Assembly (NCBI GenBank): GCA_002783405.1
Contig: PFGG01000060.1
Location: 78,007 to 120,986 of the forward strand
Reading direction: 5' to 3'
From: a bacterium (Candidatus Blackallbacteria) CG13_big_fil_rev_8_21_14_2_50_49_14
GTDB taxonomy: Bacteria > Cyanobacteriota > Sericytochromatia > UBA7694
Length of the DNA stretch: 42,980 nt
Of this stretch, positions 26,683 through 34,314 are shown one piece after another; positions within the stretch are counted from its first letter, which is position 1; the number at the start of each line of letters is the position of its first letter. The notes beneath the pieces were generated by a model. The model saw nothing but the letters and a program-made list of their open reading frames with translations. It made no database searches and was not told the DNA's origin. The position numbers were made by a program, and so were the translations under genes.

Positions 26683-28539
26683 TTAGCCACCGCAGCCAGG
26701 CAAGGGGCGCAGTGTCAGTGACAGATCGGGAGCAAAATTAACGACACCTGGCCTTACATTCAAAAGTGTAGCCGAATTGGGTACAAAGCAATCAGCCAAA
26801 ACTTCATCTGTATCCGTTAGCAAACCGGCCACAACCATGACACGTGAACCTGTGGACACGTTTTTCAGATAATAGCTATTATTGCTTAAGCGCACTGAAC
26901 GGTCTGCATTGGTCAAAGAGTCCTTGATACGACGCAAGAGATCGGGGTTCCTTTCAAGGGCGCCATTCGGGCCAGTGGGTGAAAAATATTCACTGTCAGC
27001 AATGTCAACATAAGCAACTTTCAGATTATTGAAATTGATTTTACTTGATATATCTTCTCCCTTTTCATTGATGACCACCAATTTACCTTTTACATCGCCA
27101 ACGCCCATTACAGGACGAACTCGGAAAAGGGTAATCAAATCGGTTGAAATCGTGTCTTTGGGAGGAATGAAGACACTGATACTTTTTTGGGTTTGCATGC
27201 CCGTCATTGAAATTGTGATATTCTGGCGCCCGCCAGGAACATTGTCCAAAACAATACTGTAAACAATATTTGGTGCCACTACGGCTTGAGGAAAGATTTT
27301 TACTTCGCCGAGTGCATCTGTTCCTTTCAGATCGAGTACGGGAGCAGGTGGATAAGAAATCTGACGCGTGATATCGGTTCCTTCGATATTGACCAAAGTT
27401 TCCAGTCCAGGTTTTCCTGCTGTATCTGTTGTGCGCACGCCCAAACTATTGTGGTAGACGTCTTCCATTGTGCCATCGCCATTCAGGTCGTAGTTTGCGC
27501 AGTTAAAGCCCACCACGCAGCCCAAGGGGGGAATATTGGGATTATTATTGGGATCTCCAAAACCTGGGGCATCTTCTACCTTGAAATTAATTTGAACCGA
27601 TCCAACAGGTCGCAAATTCAGATTTTGTTTTACTGGAGTGGGTTTGCCATCCTTGATTTCAGCTGGCCTGACTTGAATTGCCGTGCCTGTATAACCATCA
27701 ATGGCTTCAGCCTCAAGGGTAAAGGGGCCGAGAGGAGCACCATTCATCGAAAATTCACCCTTGTTGTTTGTTGTTGCTGAAATACTTGTACCAGCAATCT
27801 TTACTTTAACTTTGTTCAGAAAAATATTTGAATTGGTGCTATCTTGGATAATTCCACTGACACTGCGTACATTATTGGTGTCCAAAGTAACGATTTGCTT
27901 GGTTTTGAATTCGCTGACGTTGATAGTAAAAGGTAAGCTACTATCATCTAAAACAATTTCAACTTGATCACTGACCACATCAAGGACAAAGCGTCCATTG
28001 GCATCGGTGGTTGCCGAGCGAAAGGAAAACTCTTTGTCCCTGATCAAGATACCCGAAAGTGGGGTTTGATTGGGATCGAGTAGAATGCCTGTAATCGATT
28101 GCGCTTGTTCTTTGGGGGCTTCAGAAACCATTTGAATGGCGCTTAGATTAATAACTCTTCCAGGAAATAATCGCATACTCCGGCTATAATCAGCCCGTTG
28201 AATGCGGACAATCACTTCTTCACCTGTTTTTTCATTGTTTGCTTGAATGGGGATATTGCGAAGAAAAAAGTTTCCCAATTGATCTGTTTGAGTTGTGGAC
28301 AAAACTTTATTATTTTTATCAAGAATCTCAATGGACACGACTTCTTTGGGAGGAACCAAGCGCCCATCTGTCGCAGTTCCAGTATAAAGCGCCCCAGTAA
28401 TCGCTCCCTCAGAAGTGCTGGTAGAGCTAGCCTGAGAACCGGTCAGGACTCCGGAGGTGTTTTGGCAGGCCATAGGCAGTGTCAAAGCGACAAGTAGAGA
28501 GGCCAGGCTGTTAACCGAAAGGCGGCGAAGACTTTTCAT
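26683..28539 (-). CDS. Lipoprotein with carboxypeptidase-regulatory-like repeats
   Basis: A 618-residue predicted lipoprotein (signal about 1-24, lipidated Cys25 in LPMACQN). After a Ser/Thr linker come at least three beta-sandwich repeats of the carboxypeptidase regulatory-like type. They can be seen in ILDKNNKVLSTTQTDQLGNF, ITGILLDPNQTPLSGILIRD with TDANGRFVLDVV, and VSGIIQDSTNSNIFLNKVKV with TTNNKGEFSMNGAPLGPF. Such domains are extracytoplasmic adhesion or structural modules. A DLNGDGT segment (351-357) resembles an EF-hand/dockerin calcium loop. GGAGGAAAAAG lies upstream of the ATG. It follows the 214-residue lipoprotein by 44 bases and precedes lhgO. The exact function is unknown. Confidence 0.85.
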   Translation of the reverse strand: MKSLRRLSVNSLASLLVALTLPMACQNTSGVLTGSQASSTSTSEGAITGALYTGTATDGRLVPPKEVVSIEILDKNNKVLSTTQTDQLGNFFLRNIPIQANNEKTGEEVIVRIQRADYSRSMRLFPGRVINLSAIQMVSEAPKEQAQSITGILLDPNQTPLSGILIRDKEFSFRSATTDANGRFVLDVVSDQVEIVLDDSSLPFTINVSEFKTKQIVTLDTNNVRSVSGIIQDSTNSNIFLNKVKVKIAGTSISATTNNKGEFSMNGAPLGPFTLEAEAIDGYTGTAIQVRPAEIKDGKPTPVKQNLNLRPVGSVQINFKVEDAPGFGDPNNNPNIPPLGCVVGFNCANYDLNGDGTMEDVYHNSLGVRTTDTAGKPGLETLVNIEGTDITRQISYPPAPVLDLKGTDALGEVKIFPQAVVAPNIVYSIVLDNVPGGRQNITISMTGMQTQKSISVFIPPKDTISTDLITLFRVRPVMGVGDVKGKLVVINEKGEDISSKINFNNLKVAYVDIADSEYFSPTGPNGALERNPDLLRRIKDSLTNADRSVRLSNNSYYLKNVSTGSRVMVVAGLLTDTDEVLADCFVPNSATLLNVRPGVVNFAPDLSLTLRPLPGCGG

Positions 28540-28583
28540 GGGTTTTTACTTTTTCCTCCGAGGCGGTCTCATATCATATTTAT

Positions 28584-29228
28584 TTAGGGGCGTATATTAT
28601 TAATCTGGGGGCTGGGGGTTGCTACAGGAGCGGCAGAAGGTGTTGTAGACGGTGCAGGAACAGGAATCTGACTATTGTCAGAGAAAAGCAATGATTCAAA
28701 ACGTAAAGGGAAAGATGTTTTGACAGAAATATCATAGCCATTAAAATCTTTGCCAATGAGTTCTACATATGCGGTTCCATCTGTGACACGAGGGGCACGA
28801 TTACCGGGATAAACAACACTCCGTAAATCAGTGTCAACACTCATGATCTTAATTTGGATATCCACTGTTCCACTTGCAGGTAAAGTCTGACTTAAAGGAT
28901 ATTCTTTTATCGGAAGGGACGTCCCATCAGCCAAAAGGTATTCGACTTTAAATTTTTTGAAATCAACACGGGGCAGTGCGGGTTTATTCTCTATTTTAAG
29001 AGTAGGTTCAGTATAAGTATAGACAATAGCGGGAATGCCATCCACAACTGAGCTGGATTGACGAATTCCGACGAATGAACCTGAACTTTGTTGAGTACCT
29101 GCTGCGACATCGGTGATGCGTAACTCTGCCCAGGGATGAAAGGGGTTATTCAGACTTGAACATGCCACACCTGTCAATAGAACAAAACTGGAAAGAAATG
29201 AAAGTTTAATACACGTTTGCTTCTTCAA
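28584..29228 (-). CDS. Putative lipoprotein (214 residues)
   Basis: A predicted lipoprotein of unrecognised family. From the TTG at 29228 it reads MKKQTCIKLSFLSSFVLLTG followed by VACSS, with lipidated Cys23. AGGAAGT sits 9 bases before this TTG. A GTG at 29249 is an in-frame alternative that would add 7 residues and has a weaker ribosome site. The body (about 30-185) has alternating strands suggesting a beta-sandwich (VDIQIKIMSVDTDLRSVVYP, TDGTAYVELIGKDFNGYDIS), and the C-terminus is Pro/Ser/Thr/Ala-rich and disordered. It is the first gene of the minus-strand unit that continues with the 618-residue lipoprotein. Confidence 0.75.
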   Translation of the reverse strand: MKKQTCIKLSFLSSFVLLTGVACSSLNNPFHPWAELRITDVAAGTQQSSGSFVGIRQSSSVVDGIPAIVYTYTEPTLKIENKPALPRVDFKKFKVEYLLADGTSLPIKEYPLSQTLPASGTVDIQIKIMSVDTDLRSVVYPGNRAPRVTDGTAYVELIGKDFNGYDISVKTSFPLRFESLLFSDNSQIPVPAPSTTPSAAPVATPSPQINNIRP

Positions 29229-29645
29229 GGTCCGATTACTTCCTGCCACAATACTTCTTAAGATATCTTAACATAGTTTCATATAAATCACGGTGCCATA
29301 TTGAAATTTCGTTCAAGCAGTCAATTAATTATATTCAGTCATCCTTGCAAAGAGTCAAGTTTTTTGATCACAGTTAGTTTCTCTTTGCTCTCCAATAATC
29401 GCTCTCTCGGAGGAGATAAAGCCTGTGATATACTGAATATCCATTCAAGTTGAACAATGAAATTTAGAATTTGCAATTATAGTTTAAAAGCTTAAGTCTT
29501 TAAAATATAACATGGTTCTATTTTGCTTCACTGTTCAAAGTCATTGTACCCCTGTCAACCCAGGTTGTATACATGGGGCATGATACCCATGAAATGAATT
29601 ATGAAACCTTAAATTTACCATGTGTTTAGATGGAGGCCCTTTAAA
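29229..29645. other. 417-base divergent intergenic region
   Basis: Separates the lipoprotein/lhgO unit (minus) from the aldolase gene (plus). It is AT-rich and holds no credible gene. Two small dyads lie near its right end: CAACC/GGTTG (29556-29560 and 29563-29567) and CATGGG/CCCATG (29572-29577 and 29586-29591). A candidate -10 lies at 29426-29434. Promoters in both directions must lie here. Confidence 0.6.
29426..29434 (+). promoter_or_regulatory. Candidate extended -10 (TGATATACT)
   Basis: TG (29426-29427), one base and TATACT (29429-29434). It would give the aldolase gene a leader of about 205 bases. No -35 is visible. Confidence 0.3.
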
Positions 29646-30296
29646 ATGCAGTTTTTTATAGATACAGCCAATATTGATGAGATTCGTGATGCCGCCAGTT
29701 GGGGGATTATTTCTGGTGTTACGACCAACCCTTCTCTGGTTGCCAAAGAAAGCCGTCCTCACCGAGAAATTATTGAAGAAATTTGTGCCCTTGTAGATGG
29801 GCCTATCAGTGTAGAGGCCTTGAGTCTGGATTGTGAAGGCATGCTCAAAGAAGCGCATGAGTTTGCGACCTGGTCTTCCAATGTGGTGGTGAAATGCCCA
29901 ATGACGGTTGAAGGTATCAAAGCCACCAAGCAACTTTCTGCTGAAGGCATCAAGACCAACGTAACTTTGATCTTTACAGCGAACCAAGCTTTGCTGGCTG
30001 CGCTGGCGGGAGCGACTTATGTTAGCCCTTTTGTGGGGCGTTTGGATGATGCAGGTCAGGATGGCATGGCTCTGATTGAAGATATTCGTACAGTTTTTGA
30101 TCAGTATTATTTTGAAACTCAAATTTTGACTGCCAGCGTGCGCCATCCGCAACATGTGTTGCGTGCGGCTCAATTGGGGTCAGATGTTTCAACTGTGCCT
30201 TATAAGGTTCTGAAGCAACTTTTCTACCATCCCTTAACAGATCTGGGCATCGAGAAATTTCTTGCCGACTGGAAAAAATCCAGCCAGGGGCAATAA
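29646..30296 (+). CDS. fsa: Transaldolase / fructose-6-phosphate aldolase (MipB/TalC type)
   Basis: A 216-residue small transaldolase-family enzyme that forms or cleaves C-C bonds of sugar phosphates through a Schiff-base lysine. The lysine is Lys83 in VVVKCPMT. Other family segments are [44 protein letters not shown] and [11 protein letters not shown]. The length (about 215-220) matches the short form rather than the long TalB type. Whether it acts as transaldolase or as fructose-6-phosphate aldolase cannot be told from these motifs. GGAGG lies 9 bases before the ATG at 29646. Its TAA overlaps the next gene's ATG by one base. Confidence 0.93.
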   Translation: MQFFIDTANIDEIRDAASWGIISGVTTNPSLVAKESRPHREIIEEICALVDGPISVEALSLDCEGMLKEAHEFATWSSNVVVKCPMTVEGIKATKQLSAEGIKTNVTLIFTANQALLAALAGATYVSPFVGRLDDAGQDGMALIEDIRTVFDQYYFETQILTASVRHPQHVLRAAQLGSDVSTVPYKVLKQLFYHPLTDLGIEKFLADWKKSSQGQ

Positions 30297-30730
30297 TGTC
30301 AAGGTTCTTCTCTGCGGCTGTTGTTTGTCTTTTGATCGGCTCTTTATCGGGCTGTGAAAGCTTTCAGAATCTATGGGAGCAGCCTGCCCGCCAAATGGAG
30401 AAGCTGCAAAAAGAGAACAGGCAGTTACGTCAGGAAGTGGATACACTGCGTGAAAAATTGGCCCGTTCTGATGCTGAGGGTGTTGTGAATCAAGTCTTGG
30501 TGGGTTTATATGACCTCAGGCATGGGCTTGAAAAGTTTGCACTTCAGAACAATGGAGAGTATCCCCATGCAAATAATATCAACGAGTTGCAATCGGTTTT
30601 GAAAAATTATTTGCCGGAAGGTTTCTCAATCGAAGCGGTCTACCTTGAAAAAATCCGTTCTCAGAAACGGGGTTATATTATGATCGCGAATGTAAAGGGC
30701 CAGGAGATAGTGGTCAGCAATCTTCTCTAA
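30296..30730 (+). CDS. Small coiled-coil lipoprotein
   Basis: A 144-residue predicted lipoprotein: signal residues 1-19, lipobox LSGC with Cys20. Residues 33-60 (RQMEKLQKENRQLRQEVDTL) form a strong coiled coil, followed by a globular part (about 62-144). That part contains VVNQVLVGLYDLRHGLEKFA and NNGEYPHANNINELQSVLKN, which resembles the post-helix region of type IV pilin/pseudopilin-like proteins. I do not assign a family. The ATG overlaps the aldolase stop (TAATG), so the two are co-translated although their functions look unrelated. Confidence 0.8.
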   Translation: MSRFFSAAVVCLLIGSLSGCESFQNLWEQPARQMEKLQKENRQLRQEVDTLREKLARSDAEGVVNQVLVGLYDLRHGLEKFALQNNGEYPHANNINELQSVLKNYLPEGFSIEAVYLEKIRSQKRGYIMIANVKGQEIVVSNLL

Positions 30731-31043
30731 GAGCTTTGAATTCCGCTGAACCCGTGTGAACACAGCCATCTCGGCGGAATTCAGAGAAGATCCTTTTGGG
30801 TCTACTTGTGGTCTGTTCGAGAAGCGTGTAATATGTACTACTGTTATGACGGTGGCTGAAATCTTCCTGATAGGAAGCAGTTTCTGGCTACTTAACAGTT
30901 TGAAAGCGTCTATCGCAAATAGATTTATTTGCTTAAAGTGTAGATCTTGATCTCTGCGTTTCGGCTTGATTGATGGCAAGAAACAAAAGTCATACACACC
31001 CTGTTTGTTTTGCTTAGTAAGTAAGCAGGCAGTTGGTGCGCAT
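30731..31043. other. 313-base gap with three hairpins before the tRNA cluster
   Basis: No credible gene. Three stem-loops can be read: a 10-base stem TGAATTCCGC/GCGGAATTCA (30737-30746 and 30774-30783) with a 27-base loop; a 7-base stem GCAAATA/TATTTGC (30915-30921 and 30926-30932); and a 6-base stem TGCTTA/TAAGCA (31011-31016 and 31022-31027) just before the first tRNA. The first has no T-run, so it is not a standard terminator. A candidate tRNA promoter lies at 30806-30834. Confidence 0.6.
30806..30834 (+). promoter_or_regulatory. Candidate promoter for the tRNA cluster
   Basis: TTGTGG (30806-30811) and TAATAT (30829-30834) with a 17-base spacer. It is about 210 bases upstream of the first tRNA, so the primary transcript would have a long leader. 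Confidence 0.35.
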
Positions 31044-31115
31044 GCCGATGTAGCTCAACGGTAGAGCAACGGTTTTGTAAACCGTAGGTTGTAGGTTCGA
31101 TTCCTATCATCGGCA
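31044..31115 (+). tRNA. tRNA-Thr (anticodon TGT)
   Basis: A complete cloverleaf. Acceptor GCCGATG pairs with CATCGGC, the D-arm is GCTC/GAGC, the anticodon stem is ACGGT/ACCGT around TTTGTAA with anticodon TGT, and the T-arm loop is TTCGATT. The 3' CCA is not encoded. It reads ACA (and probably ACG) codons. Confidence 0.97.
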
Positions 31116-31133
31116 TCAGCCCCGAACGTATAC

Positions 31134-31216
31134 GGGAGGATGGCCGAGTGGTTAAAGGCGGCAGACTGTAAATCTGCTCACGTACGTGTACGCTGGTTCG
31201 AACCCAGCTCCTCCCA
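31134..31216 (+). tRNA. tRNA-Tyr (anticodon GTA)
   Basis: A class II tRNA. Acceptor GGGAGGA pairs with TCCTCCC, and the anticodon stem GCAGA/TCTGC encloses CTGTAAA (anticodon GTA). The long variable arm (CACGTACGTGTACG region) is the bacterial tRNA-Tyr form. CCA is not encoded. It lies 18 bases after tRNA-Thr(TGT). Confidence 0.97.
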
Positions 31217-31223
31217 CTTATAC

Positions 31224-31296
31224 GCCCAGATAGCTCAGTTGGTAGAGCACATCCTTGGTAAGGATGAGGTCACGAGTTCGAGTCTCGTTCTGGGCT
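31224..31296 (+). tRNA. tRNA-Thr (anticodon GGT)
   Basis: A complete cloverleaf. Acceptor GCCCAGA pairs with TCTGGGC, the anticodon stem CATCC/GGATG encloses TTGGTAA (anticodon GGT), and the T-arm is ACGAG/CTCGT around TTCGAGT. The discriminator base is T and CCA is not encoded. It reads ACC and ACT codons. It lies 7 bases after tRNA-Tyr, so the three are one transcript. Confidence 0.97.
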
Positions 31297-31378
31297 CTTT
31301 AAATTCTATCCAGAATAACTCAGATATATTTGATAGCAGCATCATGACAGCAGCAGTACACCAAGGACACGTAAAACC

Positions 31379-31984
31379 ATGACGTTCCGATTTGCAGACA
31401 AAATTGTCTTCGGTTTGCTTTTCGCTGCGGGTTTTTTGCTTCTGACCAGTTTGGTTCTTTTCAATTTTGGAACAACCCTCGCTTTTTATCTCCTTTCAAT
31501 CACCCTTCTGGCTTCTGCAACAGGCGTTGTGCTTCTGCGGGATGTGATTCGCAGTGCCTTTCTGCTCGCGCTTAGTTTTTTATGCGTGGGGGGCTTATAC
31601 GTAACATTGCATGCTGATTTCCTGGCTGCAGCTCAGATTCTGATTTATGCCGGTGCTGTCTCTATTCTCTTTGTCTTTGGGATTATGTTGATTCGCAATG
31701 GCGGTAAAAATCTGCAGGAATATGGCGCAGACTTCAGAGGTCTGGCTGGGATTTTTGTTTTTCTAGGCCTTTTTTCCTTACTGGCCCAAACGGTTTGGAA
31801 AGGGCAATGGCATCTCGAAGGAAGTACGACCCCAGCTGATTTGAACACGGTTGCTGAAATTGGCAAACTCTTCTTTAATCAATATTTGATTCCCTTTGAA
31901 ATCGCTTCGGTTATTCTCTTGATGGCTTTAGTTGGCGCGATTGTGATTGCACGTAAGGAAGTGGCTTCTGAAAATGGCCAATGA
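31379..31984 (+). CDS. nuoJ: NADH-quinone oxidoreductase subunit J
   Basis: A 201-residue membrane-arm subunit of respiratory complex I with about five helices. The family core is visible in LLASATGVVLLRDVIRSAFLLALSF, followed by LHADFLAAAQILIYAGAVSILFVFGIMLI. The C-terminal helix (EIASVILLMALVGAIVIARK) is also standard. AAGGA lies 11 bases before the ATG. It begins 82 bases after the tRNA cluster and is the first gene of the nuoJKLMN run. Its last 11 bases overlap nuoK. Confidence 0.95.
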   Translation: MTFRFADKIVFGLLFAAGFLLLTSLVLFNFGTTLAFYLLSITLLASATGVVLLRDVIRSAFLLALSFLCVGGLYVTLHADFLAAAQILIYAGAVSILFVFGIMLIRNGGKNLQEYGADFRGLAGIFVFLGLFSLLAQTVWKGQWHLEGSTTPADLNTVAEIGKLFFNQYLIPFEIASVILLMALVGAIVIARKEVASENGQ

Positions 31985-32300
31985 AATTTTAAATATTGGA
32001 CTGAAACACTATCTGCTTGTGGCGGCTCTTTTGTTTTCGATTGGTTTGTTTGGCCTGATTACTTCCCGCAATCTGATCAAGGTTCTGATGTCGATTGAGT
32101 TTATTTTGAACGCTGCCAATATTAATTTTGTGGCTTTTTCGCATTATGTAACACCCCATGAGTTAACCGGGCAGGTCTTTGCGATTTTTGTGATGACTAT
32201 TGCCGCTGCTGAAGCCGGTGTCGCGTTGGCGATCGCGCTTTCGATCTACAAACACTTTCAGTCCGTTGATATGGACAAGATCCATCTGATGAAATGGTAA
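31974..32300 (+). CDS. nuoK: NADH-quinone oxidoreductase subunit K
   Basis: A 108-residue three-helix subunit of complex I; the family length is about 100. Conserved features are IGLFGLITSRNLIKVLMSIEFILNAANINFVAF, with the membrane glutamate of helix 2 in SIEFILNA, and AAAEAGVALAIALSIYKHF with the second glutamate. Both glutamates take part in proton transfer. I chose the ATG at 31974 (MANEIL); an in-frame ATG at 31947 would lengthen the overlap with nuoJ. Confidence 0.95.
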   Translation: MANEILNIGLKHYLLVAALLFSIGLFGLITSRNLIKVLMSIEFILNAANINFVAFSHYVTPHELTGQVFAIFVMTIAAAEAGVALAIALSIYKHFQSVDMDKIHLMKW

Positions 32301-32307
32301 GCCGATC

Positions 32308-34314
32308 ATGAATATGCCCTTTCTTACTCAAAATGCATGGCTGCCAGCCTTTTTTCCGCTTTTGGCAGGCACTTTGATTTTTATCCTGGCTGCCTTTCAG
32401 CGCAAAGCCAATCAAGCGGCAATTGGAATTTCAATCACAGGTGTTTTACTCGCTTTCGTTGCTTCCTTGGGTTTATTGGGGGCACGATTCGCTGATTCCG
32501 GACACGCTTTGCAGGGTTCTCTGCGTTGGTTAACGGCTGGCCAGACCGAAATAGCGATGGGTTGGTCGGTTGATAATCTCACCGCCATGATGTTAGTCGT
32601 GGTGACGTTTATCAGCCTTTTGGTGCAAATTTATTCCGCAGAATATATGTCGCATGAAGAGGGCATTCCCCGCTATTATGGCGCCCTATCGTTGTTTACT
32701 TTCTCTATGCTTTTGCTGGTGCTGGCCGATAATCTCTTGGTGCTTTATATGGGCTGGGAACTGGTGGGGGTTTGCTCCTATCTCTTGATTGGTTTCTTTA
32801 CGTTTAAGCCCGAAGCTGCCGCTGCAGCCAAAAAGGCCTTCCTCGTCAATCGCATTGGAGATTTTGGTTTCTTACTGGGAATTTTGATTCTGTTTTATAT
32901 GACGGGCAGTCTTCAGTTTTCTGTTGTGACAGAGGCGGTGGCCGCTGGTAAACTGCCTGGGGCACTTCTGGCGCTGGCAGGCATTCTGCTCTTCTGTGGG
33001 CCGATTGGTAAATCCGCTCAGTTCCCTTTGCATGTCTGGCTTCCCGATGCAATGGAAGGCCCAACGCCTGTGAGTGCGCTGATTCACGCTGCTACCATGG
33101 TTGCTGCTGGCGTCTATATGGTTGCGAAGCTGATGCCGCTTTTTGCACAGGCCACCAGCCCCCTGTTTGGTTCTTTTCTGGTGCTTGATGCGATTGCCTG
33201 GATCGGGGGTATTACCGCTTTGCTGGCTGCTGCCATTGCCGTTACGCAAACCGATATTAAACGGGTTTTGGCCTATTCAACAGTCAGCCAATTGGGCTTT
33301 ATGATGATGGCTTTGGGCATGTACCAGGCCACTACGGAAGCAGGGCATCTTCAGATTATTCCTCTGGGGTATACCGCAGGTCTATTTCATTTGATGACCC
33401 ATGCTTTTTTCAAAGCGATGCTGTTTTTATGCTCGGGCAGTGTGATTCACGCTGTTCATTCCAATGATATGCGTGTGATGGGCGGGCTGCGTAAATTTTT
33501 ACCTGTAACGGCCCTGGCTTGTCTGATTGGCACTGCTTCTATTTCTGGCTTTCCTTTCCTGACTGCTGGTTTCTGGAGCAAAGATGAAATTCTGCTGGCG
33601 ATGTGGGAAGCCCATTCACCTCTGTTTGGATTGGCTGCCCTTGCGGCTGTACTCACCGCCTTTTATATGTTCCGCCTCTATTTTATGACCTTTGAAGGCT
33701 CCTACCGGGGTGAGCTTGCTCCTGAGCAGATCCATGATTCAGGTTGGTTGATGAAGGGACCCCTGGTGATTTTGGCAATTCCTTCACTGCTTGCAGGTTT
33801 TGTGGGCACACCCTGGACACCCCCGGCTTTTCATATTCATTCTTTTCTGCACTTTTCGCCAGTCGGGCATGAAGCTACAGGCCATGCTGTGGCAACCCAT
33901 ACCGGTTTAAACCCTGTTGTTTTGGGCGTTTCCCTGTTCGTTTTTCTGGTTGGTTTGGGTTTGGCCTGGGCCATGTATGGTTCGGATAAACCCGCACTTG
34001 CTCCTCAAGCTTTGGCTGAACGCTTTGCGCCTTTGCACAAGGCTTCTCTTAACCGCTTTTATTTTGATGAACTCTATCTGCTTTTCATACGTTGGGTCGT
34101 AATGGGCTTTGCACGTATCAGCGCCTTTTTTGACAAATATATTCTGGATGGCCTTTTGGTCAATGGAGTGGGTCTGTTTACGATTGGAAGCAGTGAAACC
34201 TTAAAATACCTCCAAAGTGGACGCATTGCCTATTATGCCTTAAGTGTGGTCAGTATTTTGGTGGTTCTGCTTCTGGCCTTTCTGAAATTGGGCTTTGGAA
34301 AGGTAGGGATGTAA
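32308..34314 (+). CDS. nuoL: NADH-quinone oxidoreductase subunit L
   Basis: A 668-residue antiporter-like proton-pumping subunit of complex I with about 14-16 membrane helices. Family motifs include ISLLVQIYSAEYMSHEEGIPRYY, LLVLYMGWELVGVCSYLLIGF with its membrane glutamate, FPLHVWLPDAMEGPTPVSALIHAATMVAAGVYM, TQTDIKRVLAYSTVSQLGFMM and LFHLMTHAFFKAMLFL. The C-terminal long helix region is present (about 560-668). The ATG has little ribosome-site similarity and follows nuoK by 7 bases. An in-frame ATG two codons later (32314) is an alternative. The stop overlaps nuoM's ATG. Confidence 0.97.
   Translation: MNMPFLTQNAWLPAFFPLLAGTLIFILAAFQRKANQAAIGISITGVLLAFVASLGLLGARFADSGHALQGSLRWLTAGQTEIAMGWSVDNLTAMMLVVVTFISLLVQIYSAEYMSHEEGIPRYYGALSLFTFSMLLLVLADNLLVLYMGWELVGVCSYLLIGFFTFKPEAAAAAKKAFLVNRIGDFGFLLGILILFYMTGSLQFSVVTEAVAAGKLPGALLALAGILLFCGPIGKSAQFPLHVWLPDAMEGPTPVSALIHAATMVAAGVYMVAKLMPLFAQATSPLFGSFLVLDAIAWIGGITALLAAAIAVTQTDIKRVLAYSTVSQLGFMMMALGMYQATTEAGHLQIIPLGYTAGLFHLMTHAFFKAMLFLCSGSVIHAVHSNDMRVMGGLRKFLPVTALACLIGTASISGFPFLTAGFWSKDEILLAMWEAHSPLFGLAALAAVLTAFYMFRLYFMTFEGSYRGELAPEQIHDSGWLMKGPLVILAIPSLLAGFVGTPWTPPAFHIHSFLHFSPVGHEATGHAVATHTGLNPVVLGVSLFVFLVGLGLAWAMYGSDKPALAPQALAERFAPLHKASLNRFYFDELYLLFIRWVVMGFARISAFFDKYILDGLLVNGVGLFTIGSSETLKYLQSGRIAYYALSVVSILVVLLLAFLKLGFGKVGM

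Noticed and set aside
30756-30950. A 64-codon frame in the gap before the tRNAs
   Set aside because: No ribosome site, it begins inside the loop of a hairpin, and its composition is not protein-like.
31140-31382. An 80-codon plus-strand frame (starting MAEWLKAADC) across two tRNAs
   Set aside because: It lies over tRNA-Tyr and tRNA-Thr; this is a well-known spurious translation of tRNA sequence.
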